64,000 nt of DNA from Candidatus Leptovillus affinis (GTDB lineage Bacteria; Chloroflexota; Anaerolineae; Promineifilales; Promineifilaceae), in contig JADIYP010000006.1 in assembly GCA_016705235.1 (NCBI GenBank), positions 1,488,001 through 1,552,000 of the forward strand, given 5' to 3'. The notes beneath the pieces are model-generated. The model ran no database searches. It was given only the letters and a program-made list of their open reading frames with translations, and was not told the DNA's origin. Positions 25,166 to 33,210 of the stretch are shown one piece after another. The translations under genes and the position numbers were made by a program. Positions within the stretch are counted from its first letter, which is position 1, and the number at the start of each line of letters is the position of its first letter.

Positions 25166-26497
25166 ATGCACATCGCCATCATCGGGGCCGGAATTGCCGG
25201 CCTTTCTGCCGCCTATGATTTGTTGGCCGCCGGACATCAAGTCACCCTCTACGAAGCAACGGACCACACCGGCGGGCTGGCTGCCGGTTTTCAGGACGAA
25301 TCGTGGGACTGGCCGCTGGAAAAGTTTTACCACCACATTTTTAAGTCCGACAAGGCCATCATCCAACTGGTGGCCGAATTGGGCTTCAGCGACAGCCTGT
25401 TTTTCCCCCGCCCCACCACCTCGGTGATTTACGAGGGGAAGATTGTGCCCTTTGATTCGCCGCTGCGCTGGATTACCTTTCCCGGCTTTAATTTGCTGGA
25501 CGTGGCCCGCTTTGGGCTGGTCAGCGCCTATTTGCGCTTTACCAAGCCGTGGCGCAAGCTGGAGCAGGAAACGGCCGATGCCTGGCTGCGCCGCTGGTAT
25601 GGCGACAAAATCTACGAGACCACCTGGCGGCCGATGCTGATTGGCAAATTTGGGCCATATTACCAGGACGTGAATATGGCCTGGATGTGGGCGCGGCTGC
25701 ACGTGCGCAGCCCGCAGTTGGGCTATTTTACCGGCGGCTTTCAGGCGTTTATCGACCGTTTAACCGCAGCAGTGCAGCAGCGCGGCGGCCAGATTTTACT
25801 CAACACGCCGGTCAGCGGGATTGCGGAGGGGGGAAACGGCCGTCTCTCCCTCACCACCCCCACCGCCCAAACAGAGTATGATCGCGTGCTGGCGACCACG
25901 TCGCCCCACCTGCTCAGCCGCCTCGCCCCCGATTTACCCGCCGACTACCTGGGCCAGCTTCTCAACCTGAAAAGCATGGGCGCGGTGGTGATGACGTTGG
26001 CTCTGAAACGGCCGTTACTCCCCGACCACCTCACCTACTGGCTCAACATTCCATCCAGCACGCCCGACAAAACCCAAAACGACGTCCCTTTCCTGGCCCT
26101 GGTCGAGCATACCAACTACATCAGCCCCACCCATTACGGCGGCGACCACATTATTTACTGCGGCGATTACGTGACGCCCGACCATGCCTATTTCCAGATG
26201 AACGACAGCGAGTTAGAGAAGTTGTTCACCGGCGCGCTGGCCCAATTCAACCCGGACTTTAAGCCCGATTGGGTGCGCAAGAGCTGGGTCGCCCGTGAAA
26301 AGTATGCCCAGCCCGTGCCCCTGCTGAATCATTCGGCCAACATCCCGGAGATTGCCACGCCGCTGCCCGGACTGTACTTTGCCAGCATGAGCCAGGTCTA
26401 TCCCTGGGACCGGGGCACGAATTATGCTGTGGAAATCGGCCGTCGCGCCGCACACCTGATACTGCAAACCAGCCAGGAGGGCAATCGTGGGAATTAA
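25166..26497 (+). CDS. FAD-dependent amine-oxidase/protoporphyrinogen-oxidase-like protein
   Basis: The 443-residue product opens with the dinucleotide-binding motif MHIAIIGAGIAGLSAAYDL and an acidic beta-2 end (YEATDHTGG), so it binds FAD. Its body resembles the NAD(P)-binding amine oxidase family that includes protoporphyrinogen oxidase, carotenoid desaturases and UDP-galactopyranose-mutase-like proteins. The C-terminal PGLYFASMSQVYPWDRGTN closes the flavin site. In this setting, between a flippase-like protein and UDP-glucose dehydrogenase, a polysaccharide or lipid role seems more likely than heme synthesis, but the substrate is unknown. Confidence 0.82.
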   Translation: MHIAIIGAGIAGLSAAYDLLAAGHQVTLYEATDHTGGLAAGFQDESWDWPLEKFYHHIFKSDKAIIQLVAELGFSDSLFFPRPTTSVIYEGKIVPFDSPLRWITFPGFNLLDVARFGLVSAYLRFTKPWRKLEQETADAWLRRWYGDKIYETTWRPMLIGKFGPYYQDVNMAWMWARLHVRSPQLGYFTGGFQAFIDRLTAAVQQRGGQILLNTPVSGIAEGGNGRLSLTTPTAQTEYDRVLATTSPHLLSRLAPDLPADYLGQLLNLKSMGAVVMTLALKRPLLPDHLTYWLNIPSSTPDKTQNDVPFLALVEHTNYISPTHYGGDHIIYCGDYVTPDHAYFQMNDSELEKLFTGALAQFNPDFKPDWVRKSWVAREKYAQPVPLLNHSANIPEIATPLPGLYFASMSQVYPWDRGTNYAVEIGRRAAHLILQTSQEGNRGN

Positions 26498-26671
26498 GCA
26501 CGCCTGTAAGCTGGTCACAGTAGCGTATGTCACGTATCTTTAAGGGAGTTTTTTATTACAAAGGCACAAAGTAACGCAAGGAACAAAGAAAAGCAGGAAG
26601 TTCTTAAGACCTTTCTTCCTTATGCTCCTTTGTTCCTTTGTTTCTTTGTATAAATTTTTGGATTTAGGAGT

Positions 26672-28123
26672 ATGACTATGAAAATAATCGTTGTTGGCAC
26701 CGGCTTCGTGGGGCTGCCCCACGCGGCCGTTTTATCTGAATATGGGCATGAGGTCTGGGCTTACGACATCGACGCCAAACGCATTGCCGCCTACCAAACC
26801 GGCGATGCGGCCGAGATCGAACGCTACGTAAACGAACCCGGGCTGGCGGCGGCGATTGCCGAAAATATGGACCGGTATCTCTTCTTCACCACCGACATTA
26901 CCAACCTGGTAGAGGGAGCCGACATCTTCTTCTTCTGCCTGAACACGCCGCCCAACCGGGATGGTTCCACCGACCTGAGTTACTATCTAAACGCCGCCCA
27001 CAGCGTGGCCGAACTGCTGGCGCAGCGGCAAGAGAAAAAGCGCGTGGTGCTGGTGAACAAGAGTACCGTGCCGGTGGGCACGGCGCGGCTGCTGCAAAAC
27101 GTGATGGAGCAGCACAGCGTGGAAAACTTTGGCGTCGCCTCTAACCCGGAATTTCTGGCGCAGGGCAACGCTATCGACGGATCGCGTAAACCTGACCGCG
27201 TGGTGGTAGGCGCGGATACGCAGGAAGATTTTGTGATTCTGCGGCGCATTTATTCCCATTTTGTCAACCATGTGCGGATTCGCTACCTGGAAACGACGCC
27301 GGAAACGGCCGAATCCATCAAATACATCGGCAATACCCTGCTGCTCACCTACATTTCCTTCTGGAATGGCGTGGGCGCGCGGCTGGCGGAAACGTTCGAC
27401 AATGTGCGCATGGAAGACCTGAAAATCGGCGTCACGGCCGATTCGCGCATCAGCACGTGGGGGTCTTATGTGAGCAACGGCGCAGGCGGGAGCTGCTTCG
27501 GTAAAGACATTCAATCGCTCATTTACCAATTGAACCAAAACGGCCGTTCCACCAACCTCCTCCAGGCCGTGTACAACATCAACGAATACCAGAAAACCTA
27601 CCTGGTCGATCGCGCCGTCCACGAAGCTGATTTCAACTTCAACAACAAACGGGTGGCCTTGCTGGGATTGGCCTTCAAAAAACGCACCAACGACATGCGC
27701 GATTCAGCCGCCCTGAAAGCGGTCGAGGCCCTGCTGGGGCGCGGCGTGGCCGAAATTCGCGCTTATGATCCGCTGGCCACGACAGCGGCGCAGGATAACT
27801 GGTTTAACCCAGAGAAAAACCATCTTTTCGAGCGCATCACCTATCACAAAACGGCCAGAGCGGCCATCGAGGGCAGCGACGCGGTATTTATCTCCACGGA
27901 TTGGGAAGAATTCCGCGGCGTGGCCCGGACCATTGAAACCACCGCCAAGCTACCTTATCTGGTGATTGACGGCCGTCGCATGATTGCCGATTTTTCCTCG
28001 CTGGTAGAAAACGGCTACGATTATCTGCCCGTCGGCGGCCCCTTCCTCAAGGGCGCGCTTAAACCCGCTTCCGCCGCCAACGGCCAGTCCGAAGAAAGCA
28101 TCCCCGACCTGCGCACCGCTTAA
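26672..28123 (+). CDS. ugd: UDP-glucose/GDP-mannose dehydrogenase family protein
   Basis: These enzymes oxidise a UDP-sugar twice with NAD to the uronic acid used in capsule and exopolysaccharide. The 483-residue product has an N-terminal NAD domain (MKIIVVGTGFVGLPHAAVL), the segment NTPPNRDGSTDLSY, VNKSTVPVGTA, the central dimerisation domain with ETAESIKYIGNTLL, and the catalytic Cys in GAGGSCFGKDIQSLI. It also has the C-terminal UDP-binding domain with LGLAFKKRTNDMRDS. Length is normal. Several substrates are possible within the family. Confidence 0.9.
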   Translation: MTMKIIVVGTGFVGLPHAAVLSEYGHEVWAYDIDAKRIAAYQTGDAAEIERYVNEPGLAAAIAENMDRYLFFTTDITNLVEGADIFFFCLNTPPNRDGSTDLSYYLNAAHSVAELLAQRQEKKRVVLVNKSTVPVGTARLLQNVMEQHSVENFGVASNPEFLAQGNAIDGSRKPDRVVVGADTQEDFVILRRIYSHFVNHVRIRYLETTPETAESIKYIGNTLLLTYISFWNGVGARLAETFDNVRMEDLKIGVTADSRISTWGSYVSNGAGGSCFGKDIQSLIYQLNQNGRSTNLLQAVYNINEYQKTYLVDRAVHEADFNFNNKRVALLGLAFKKRTNDMRDSAALKAVEALLGRGVAEIRAYDPLATTAAQDNWFNPEKNHLFERITYHKTARAAIEGSDAVFISTDWEEFRGVARTIETTAKLPYLVIDGRRMIADFSSLVENGYDYLPVGGPFLKGALKPASAANGQSEESIPDLRTA

Positions 28124-28143
28124 ATCATTCCTCAAGCAGCGAT

Positions 28144-28173
28144 AAAAAGGGACGGCCAGGCCGTCCCTTTTTT
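28144..28173. terminator. Bidirectional terminator after ugd
   Basis: AAAAAGGGACGGCC is followed by GGCCGTCCCTTTTTT. The A-run on one side and T-run on the other allow termination of both the rightward ugd transcript and the leftward recD2 operon. Confidence 0.9.
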
Positions 28174-28284
28174 GTTGGCCGGCGCAGATTGGACCAATCT
28201 CCAAGATGGGTCCAATCTCACCCCGGCGCAAACGCTCAGAAAGCTTTAGGAACTGTTCAGGAGGCAAAAATTGCCCCATCAGAT

Positions 28285-28700
28285 GTAGCCGGGGTATCCC
28301 TACCCCGCTCCCCCAGACGCGATTAGAAATCGCGGCTACAATCGGTAGCCGGGGTATCCCTACCCCGCTCCCCCAGACGCGATTAGAAATCGCGGCTACA
28401 ATCGGTAGCCGGGGTATCCCTACCCCGCTCCCCCGGACGCGATTAGAAATCGCGGCTACAATCGGTAGCCGGGGTATCCCTACCCCGCTCCCCCGGACGC
28501 GATTAGAAATCGCGGCTACAATCGGTAGCCGGGGTATCCCTACCCCGCTCCCCCCGGACGCGATTAGAAATCGCGGCGACAATCGGTAGCCGGGGTATCC
28601 TTACCCCGCTCCCCCGGACGCGATAAGAAATCGCGGCTACAATTGGTAGCCGGGGTATCCCTACCCCGCTCCCCCGGACGCGATTAGAAATCGCGGCTAC
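28285..28700. repeat. Seven-copy tandem REPIN array (60-bp period)
   Basis: Units start at 28285, 28345, 28405, 28465, 28525, 28586 and 28646. Each is a 55-bp GTAGCCGGGGTATCC...GCGGCTAC double hairpin plus a 5-bp linker close to AATCG. Units differ at a few positions (AGACGCG/GGACGCG, GATTAG/GATAAG), and the fifth has one extra C. The array ends 7 bp before the stop codon of the leftward Ham1-like gene. It has no unique spacers, so it is not CRISPR. Apparent reading frames through it arise because 60 is a multiple of three. Confidence 0.95.
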
Positions 28701-28707
28701 AAGATAG

Positions 28708-29526
28708 CTATAAAGTTTCCGGCCAGTCAGCGTTGGGGCGCTGGCCACGGCAGAGTTCTAAGAGGCGGGGAATCAGGTCGTGGCGTTCGCAATAGAGGAT
28801 GATTTCCTGGGCCATTTCCTGCTTGGTGGCATTTGGCAAGTTGTCCTTATCGATGCCCAGGTCGAAGCAAAGGGTTTCTAGCTCGCCTTTGTTGAAGTAA
28901 CGCACCATCAATTCGCGCAAGCGGATGCGGTTTTGCAGAAGAACCTCGGCCTGTTCATCTTCCAGAACGGCCGTATAAAACGCCGCCACCGCCAATTTGC
29001 GGGTAGAAATACTGTTGCGCTGCTCCAGACTCATTTCCGCCAGCGTGCGGTCGTGACCATCGGGCATAAAGATGGTATCCCAACCATAAATCTGCTGCCC
29101 GCGCGGCTCCGGGGCAATTGTGCCGTTTAGATACCCGGCAAAAACCGCCACCCGGTCATCGGGGGCGTGATAGGCGAGTTTGGTAACGGCCGTGGCCGAC
29201 CGGTCCGGGAACGTATCCAACATTTTGCAAATGCCGGCCGCGCCCACGCCATCCATAAACAGCCCGGCGGCATTGCCCGGCAAATTCTTCCAGGCGCGAA
29301 TCGTCAGATTGGTTTGTTCGACCAAAAACGGCAGGTAGGGCAGCTTGGGTTTAATCGCTTCCACCTTGCGCCGGATGAGGATGTCCAGGTCAGTGGTCAC
29401 CACGTCTTCGACGTGATGGCGGAACCAGAACAAATCGGCGTATTTTCCCAGCAAGAACTGGTAGTCGTTGAATTTATTCTCCGATGCGGTCACAAAATAC
29501 AGGCGTTCGATTCTTTCTCGGGCCAT
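28708..29526 (-). CDS. Ham1/ITPase-like NTP pyrophosphatase domain fused to a death-like effector-associated domain
   Basis: Residues 1-190 follow the Ham1/RdgB/ITPA fold: YFVTASENKFNDYQFLL (phosphate-binding T/S-x-N-K), LVEQTNLTIRAWKNLPG (counterpart of the metal-site VEDT/DDSG), and GWDTIFMPDGHDRTLAEM with ISTRKLAV. Compared with active enzymes, the second acidic residue is Gln and the SHR His is Thr. Residues ~200-265 (LRELMVRYFNKGELETLCFD, then LGIDKDNLP, then a YCERHDLI segment) resemble bacterial effector-associated domains that recruit conflict-system partners. Such a fusion could destroy nucleotides when triggered. The gene starts 9 bp after recD2 ends, so the two are probably one operon. 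The function is inference. Confidence 0.75.
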   Translation of the reverse strand: MARERIERLYFVTASENKFNDYQFLLGKYADLFWFRHHVEDVVTTDLDILIRRKVEAIKPKLPYLPFLVEQTNLTIRAWKNLPGNAAGLFMDGVGAAGICKMLDTFPDRSATAVTKLAYHAPDDRVAVFAGYLNGTIAPEPRGQQIYGWDTIFMPDGHDRTLAEMSLEQRNSISTRKLAVAAFYTAVLEDEQAEVLLQNRIRLRELMVRYFNKGELETLCFDLGIDKDNLPNATKQEMAQEIILYCERHDLIPRLLELCRGQRPNADWPETL

Positions 29527-29535
29527 ATTTCCACC

Positions 29536-31836
29536 TTACGCCCTTGGGGGGGGTTTTTGCAGACGCCAATCCAGCGCGGTGTGGCGCTCCGTGGTTTTGT
29601 CGTTTTTGACGGCGATGGCGATGGCCCGGCGCGTGCCCACCAGGATAGCCAGCTTTTTGGCGCGAGTCACGGCCGTATACAGCAAATTGCGCTGCAACAT
29701 CATGTAATGCTGCGCCAGCACCGGCACCACCACACACGGATACTCCGCGCCCTGGCTCTTATGCACGGAGATAGCGAAGGCGTGGACCAATTCGTCGGCT
29801 TCCAGAAAATCATACACCACCGGCATGCCGTCGATGCTGATGGTGAGGGTTTGTTGGATGGGGTCAACGGCCGTAATCCGCCCAATATCACCGTTATACA
29901 CATTCTTATCGTAATTGTTCACCGTCTGCATCACCTTGTCGCCAGCGCGGAATACGCGCCCGCCCAGGCGGCGCTCCGGCTTTTTGCCGTTGGGCGGGTT
30001 CAGCGTGGCTTGCAGCAGCAAATTCAGGTTGCTCACGCCCACGCTGCCATTGTACATCGGCGATAACACCTGAATGTCGTCCAGCGGATGCAGACCAAAT
30101 TTGTGCGGCAGGCGTTTCTGCACAATGTCCACCAACAGGTCGGCCGCCTCGTCGGGGTCTTCTTTGATGAAGATGAAAAAGTCGGCCGCCGCGCCGCCCG
30201 GCTTCTCCTGGGCGGTTTCTGGCATCAGGCCCTGGTTGATACGATGCGCGTTGCTGATGATCAGCGAATTGGCCGCCTGGCGGAAGATGGTTTGCAGGCG
30301 GATCACCGGCGCGACGCCGGATTCGATCAGATCGCCCAATACATCGCCCGCGCCGACGCTGGGCAGTTGGTCCACATCGCCTACCAGCAGCAGGTGGCTG
30401 TCCGGCCCGATGGCTTTGAGCAGGTTGTTGGCCAGAATCAAATCCAGCATGGAGGTCTCGTCGATGACCACCATGTCCACATCCAACGGGTTTTCGTCGT
30501 TGCGGCCAAAGCCTTCGCCGGGGTTAAATTCCAGCAGGCGGTGGATGGTTTTGGCTTCGCGGCCGGTGGCTTCGGCTAGACGTTTGGCGGCGCGGCCGGT
30601 GGGCGAGGCCAGGGCGTAGGTGCGCCGGTTGGCGTCGAGCAAATCGAGCAGGGCGCGCAGAGTGGTGGTTTTGCCCGTGCCCGGCCCGCCGGTGAGGATG
30701 GTGACTTTGTGGGCAACGGCCGTTTGCACCGCGCCCATTTGCTGCTCCGATAGAGGAATTGCGGATTGCGGATTGCGGATTGCGGATTGGCGGCGCAGGC
30801 CGGTCAGGCGGCTGGTGGGATGGGCGATCATGCGCTTGACGCGTTGGGTGAGGCCAATTTCGGAGTAGTAGAAGGGGGTGAGGTAGACGGCGCGTTCTTC
30901 GTGGAGCGTTGGTTGGTTTGTTGGTTGGTTGGTTTGTTTGTTTGTTGGTTTGTTGGTTGGGGATTGGGTGGCGGCGATTTCGTAGCGGATGGTTTCGCGT
31001 TTGATGAAGTCGGAGTGTTCGAGGGAGTCGATAACGGCCGTTATCTTCTCCTGCGCCACACCCAAAATCTCCGCCGCCTCCGGTTCCAGGTCTTCCTGCG
31101 GCATGTAGACGTGGCCTTCCTCGGCCATGCGGTTGAGCGTGTAGGCCACGCCCGCTTCGATGCGCCCCGGATCGTCCGGGGCCAGACCCAGCGCCTGGGC
31201 GATTTTATCGGCCGTCTTAAAGCCGATGCCGTACACATCGTTGACCAATCGGTAAGGCGTGTTTTGCACCACCGCCAGCGATTGGTCGCCGTACTGCTTG
31301 TAGATTTTGGTCGCCAGAGTGGTGGAAACGCCATGCGATTGCAGGAAAAGCATCACGTCCTTGATGGCCCGCTGCTGCTCCCACGATTTAATGATGCTCT
31401 CCACCCGCTTGTCGCCGATGCCCAGCACCTTGCGCAGTTCCGTGGGCTGGTAGTCGATGATGTCCAGCGTCTGTTCGCCGAAGCGGTCGACGATGCGCTC
31501 GGCCATCACCCGGCCCACGCCGCGAATGAGGCCGGAGCCGAGGTAGCGTTTGATGCCTTCAGTGGTCGCGGGCAGTGATTGTTCGCAAAATTCGGCCTGA
31601 AACTGACGGCCGTGTTTGGCGTGACTGCTCCATTTGCCGCTGAGCTTGAGCCATTCGCCCGGCTGCACTTCCGGCAAATTGCCCACCACAGTGATGAGCG
31701 CATCCGCGCCGCTGGCGTATTTAAAAGGCAACATGCCCCGCGTATCCGGCTTCAGGCGGATGACCGAATAGCCGTTTTCCTCGTTGTAATAGGTGATGCG
31801 CTCCACAGAGCCGCTGATCTGGTCTTGATCGGTCAT
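29536..31836 (-). CDS. recD2: RecD2-type ATP-dependent DNA helicase
   Basis: RecD2 is a 5'-3' superfamily 1B helicase acting in repair without RecBC. The 766-residue product has an N-terminal domain (SGSVERITYYNEENGYSVIR), tandem helix-hairpin-helix segments (~90-230), Walker A VTILTGGPGTGKTTTLRAL, the DEAD-like VIDETSMLD, LLVGDVDQLPSVGAGDVL and the C-terminal UvrD-like VHKSQGAEYP and LLYTAVTRAK. The linker between the HhH and motor domains contains two in-frame short-repeat tracts: a Thr/Asn/Gln/Pro-rich one and QSAIRNPQSAIRNPQSAIP. The ATG at 31836 was chosen over the longer frame to 31947, which crosses a repeat element. A -10-like TACAAT only 6 bp upstream hints at a leaderless mRNA. Confidence 0.92.
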   Translation of the reverse strand: MTDQDQISGSVERITYYNEENGYSVIRLKPDTRGMLPFKYASGADALITVVGNLPEVQPGEWLKLSGKWSSHAKHGRQFQAEFCEQSLPATTEGIKRYLGSGLIRGVGRVMAERIVDRFGEQTLDIIDYQPTELRKVLGIGDKRVESIIKSWEQQRAIKDVMLFLQSHGVSTTLATKIYKQYGDQSLAVVQNTPYRLVNDVYGIGFKTADKIAQALGLAPDDPGRIEAGVAYTLNRMAEEGHVYMPQEDLEPEAAEILGVAQEKITAVIDSLEHSDFIKRETIRYEIAATQSPTNKPTNKQTNQPTNQPTLHEERAVYLTPFYYSEIGLTQRVKRMIAHPTSRLTGLRRQSAIRNPQSAIPLSEQQMGAVQTAVAHKVTILTGGPGTGKTTTLRALLDLLDANRRTYALASPTGRAAKRLAEATGREAKTIHRLLEFNPGEGFGRNDENPLDVDMVVIDETSMLDLILANNLLKAIGPDSHLLLVGDVDQLPSVGAGDVLGDLIESGVAPVIRLQTIFRQAANSLIISNAHRINQGLMPETAQEKPGGAAADFFIFIKEDPDEAADLLVDIVQKRLPHKFGLHPLDDIQVLSPMYNGSVGVSNLNLLLQATLNPPNGKKPERRLGGRVFRAGDKVMQTVNNYDKNVYNGDIGRITAVDPIQQTLTISIDGMPVVYDFLEADELVHAFAISVHKSQGAEYPCVVVPVLAQHYMMLQRNLLYTAVTRAKKLAILVGTRRAIAIAVKNDKTTERHTALDWRLQKPPPRA
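30756..30790. repeat. GGATTGC heptamer tandem tract inside recD2
   Basis: Five consecutive 7-bp units (GGATTGC and a variant) lie within the recD2 frame. On the coding strand they read QSAIRNP repeated. The word is of the kind found in intergenic spacers elsewhere in the window. Confidence 0.85.
30907..30962. repeat. GGTT/TGTT tract inside recD2
   Basis: A run of GTTGGTTGGTTTG-type words lies in the recD2 frame and encodes a linker dominated by Pro, Thr, Asn, Lys and Gln. The same word forms noncoding inverted spacers at 59099-59150 and 23980-24050. Confidence 0.85.
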
Positions 31837-31866
31837 GGTGGTATTGTACCGGAAATCTCGCGGCGT

Positions 31867-31900
31867 AGACCCCAAGGGTTTAAGAAAACCCTTGGGGTCT
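31867..31900. repeat. CCCCAAGGG inverted element, short form, copy 3
   Basis: AGACCCCAAGGGTTT (31867-31881) faces AAACCCTTGGGGTCT (31886-31900) with a 4-bp loop. It lies upstream of the recD2 start, between divergent transcripts. Confidence 0.75.
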
Positions 31901-31937
31901 GCATCGTTACGAACGCGATTTTTAATACTTTGTTTAC

Positions 31938-31965
31938 TTGACATCAAAATCGCGTTTGTTATACT
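31938..31965 (+). promoter_or_regulatory. Consensus promoter for the cysteine operon
   Basis: TTGACA (31938-31943) and TATACT (31960-31965) are separated by 16 bp. The transcript would begin near 31972 and carry a leader of about 265 nt before cysM, long enough for leader control. Confidence 0.75.
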
Positions 31966-32021
31966 GGCAAATATACGTTTTTATCAAGAAATTGATAATA
32001 ATTATCATAAAGGCTAAGGAT

Positions 32022-32063
32022 ATGAACCGGAACCATTGCAGGTGTATGAAGCGAGGGAGCTAA
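32022..32063 (+). CDS. 13-aa Cys-containing leader peptide upstream of cysM
   Basis: The frame MNRNHCRCMKRGS runs from an ATG at 32022 to TAA at 32061-32063. AAGG is about 8 bp upstream. Two Cys codons, one Arg codon apart, lie in the middle, as expected for a peptide whose translation reports cysteinyl-tRNA supply. It lies inside the long leader of the cysteine-synthesis operon. It is too short for ordinary gene finding, so the call rests on position, ribosome-binding site and Cys content. Confidence 0.5.
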   Translation: MNRNHCRCMKRGS

Positions 32064-32079
32064 CTGACCATCGTTTCAG

Positions 32080-32224
32080 CCTAAAGTAACTGACAAACGA
32101 ACGGCGGTGGCTGCCCTCGCAAAGCAACGCGATTTGCTTTGTCGTGGTTGCATTGGTAGCTACGGCCGTTTTTGTTGTCCGGGGTCCGCTGCGATCCCAT
32201 TTCACCAAAAAAGGTTACTTTAGG
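32080..32224 (+). promoter_or_regulatory. Leader structure able to sequester the cysM ribosome-binding site
   Basis: CCTAAAGTAAC (32080-32090) is a perfect inverse complement of GTTACTTTAGG (32214-32224). The right arm covers most of the TTTAGGA ribosome-binding region 11 bp before the cysM ATG at 32236. Between the arms is a second hairpin, CAAAGCAA (32120-32127) with TTGCTTTG (32134-32141). The left arm begins 17 nt after the Cys-peptide stop, so a ribosome paused on or finishing the peptide could change the fold. No T-box or SAM riboswitch signature was recognised. Confidence 0.5.
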
Positions 32225-32235
32225 AACATACTGAA

Positions 32236-33204
32236 ATGTTATCACCTGTCTATCAACCTGTTTATCGTCCCAAGCCTGCCCCCGCCAGGCCCCAAACCCA
32301 GGCACAACGCCTCGAAGAACTTATCGGTAATACTCCCTTGTTGGATTTATCGCGCACGGCCGTAGCCCATGGCCTGTCGCCGCGTGTCTCCCTGTTCGCC
32401 AAAGCGGAATGGTTTAACCCAGGTGGCTCGGTCAAAGACCGGGCGGCGCTGAACATTATACGCACGGCAGAGAAGGACGGCCGTTTGCGCCCCGGCATGA
32501 CCCTCATCGACTCGACTTCCGGCAATACCGGCATCGCCTACGCCATGCTCGGCGCAGCGCGCGGCTACCGTGTGAAGCTGGTTGTGCCGCAAAACATCAG
32601 CCCGGAACGGCTGGCTATTTTGCGGGCCTACGGCGCGGAACTCATCTTCACCGACCCGATGGATGGGTCGGATGGGGCGCTGGAAGAGGCGCGGCGGTTG
32701 GCCGCCGCCGACCCCAGTTTGTTTTACGCTCGCCAATACGACAACCCGGCCAACTGGCGCGCCCACTACCTGACCACGGCCAACGAAATCTGGCAGCAAA
32801 CCGATGGAACCATCACCCATTTTGTGGCCGGGATGGGCACGTCGGGCACGTTTATGGGCACGATGCGCCGCCTGAAAGAGCTGAATCCGGCGATTTTGGG
32901 CCACGCCGTGCAGCCGGACAGTCCGTTCAACGGCCTGGAAGGGCTGAAGCACATGCCCACAGCCATCAAACCGGGCATTTATGATGCGTCCCTGGCCGAT
33001 GACGTGCGTGCGGTGCGCACTGAAGACGCTTACCAAATGGCCCGTTTTCTGGCGCGGCAGGAAGGCGTCTTTGTGGGCATTTCGGCGGCGGCGGCGGTTT
33101 GGGCGGCAACGGCCGTGGGCCAAACCCTGGAAGCCGGCACCATCGTCACCATTTTGCCCGACAGCGGGCTTAAATATCTGAGCGAGCGCTTCTGGAACGA
33201 GTAA
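32236..33204 (+). CDS. cysM: Cysteine synthase, CysM-like (probable partner of a thiocarboxylated carrier)
   Basis: This PLP enzyme replaces a leaving group on serine with sulfur to give cysteine. The 322-residue product has the family start LEELIGNTPLLDLSR, the PLP-lysine motif NPGGSVKDRAALNII, the substrate loop STSGNTGIAYAML and the glycine loop GMGTSGTFMGT. In mycobacteria, CysM takes sulfur from the C-terminus of the carrier CysO. The same partners (JAMM protease, small carrier, MoeB-like activator) follow here, so that route is favoured over free sulfide. The JAMM gene starts only 6 bp after the stop. Donor specificity is inferred from context. Confidence 0.92.
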   Translation: MLSPVYQPVYRPKPAPARPQTQAQRLEELIGNTPLLDLSRTAVAHGLSPRVSLFAKAEWFNPGGSVKDRAALNIIRTAEKDGRLRPGMTLIDSTSGNTGIAYAMLGAARGYRVKLVVPQNISPERLAILRAYGAELIFTDPMDGSDGALEEARRLAAADPSLFYARQYDNPANWRAHYLTTANEIWQQTDGTITHFVAGMGTSGTFMGTMRRLKELNPAILGHAVQPDSPFNGLEGLKHMPTAIKPGIYDASLADDVRAVRTEDAYQMARFLARQEGVFVGISAAAAVWAATAVGQTLEAGTIVTILPDSGLKYLSERFWNE

Positions 33205-33210
33205 TTACAC

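Noticed and set aside
28285..28700. CRISPR array
   Set aside because: The units are almost identical over the full 60 bp with 5-bp constant linkers. There are no unique spacers and no cas genes.
28206..28748. Open frames on both strands through the REPIN array, with a repeated 20-residue unit
   Set aside because: They exist only because the 60-bp period is a multiple of three. There is no ribosome-binding site and the DNA is clearly a noncoding repeat.
31972..32235. T-box or SAM riboswitch before cysM
   Set aside because: Neither the T-box AGGGUGGNACCGCG core nor the SAM-I core could be found. A Cys peptide with a sequestering stem explains the leader better.
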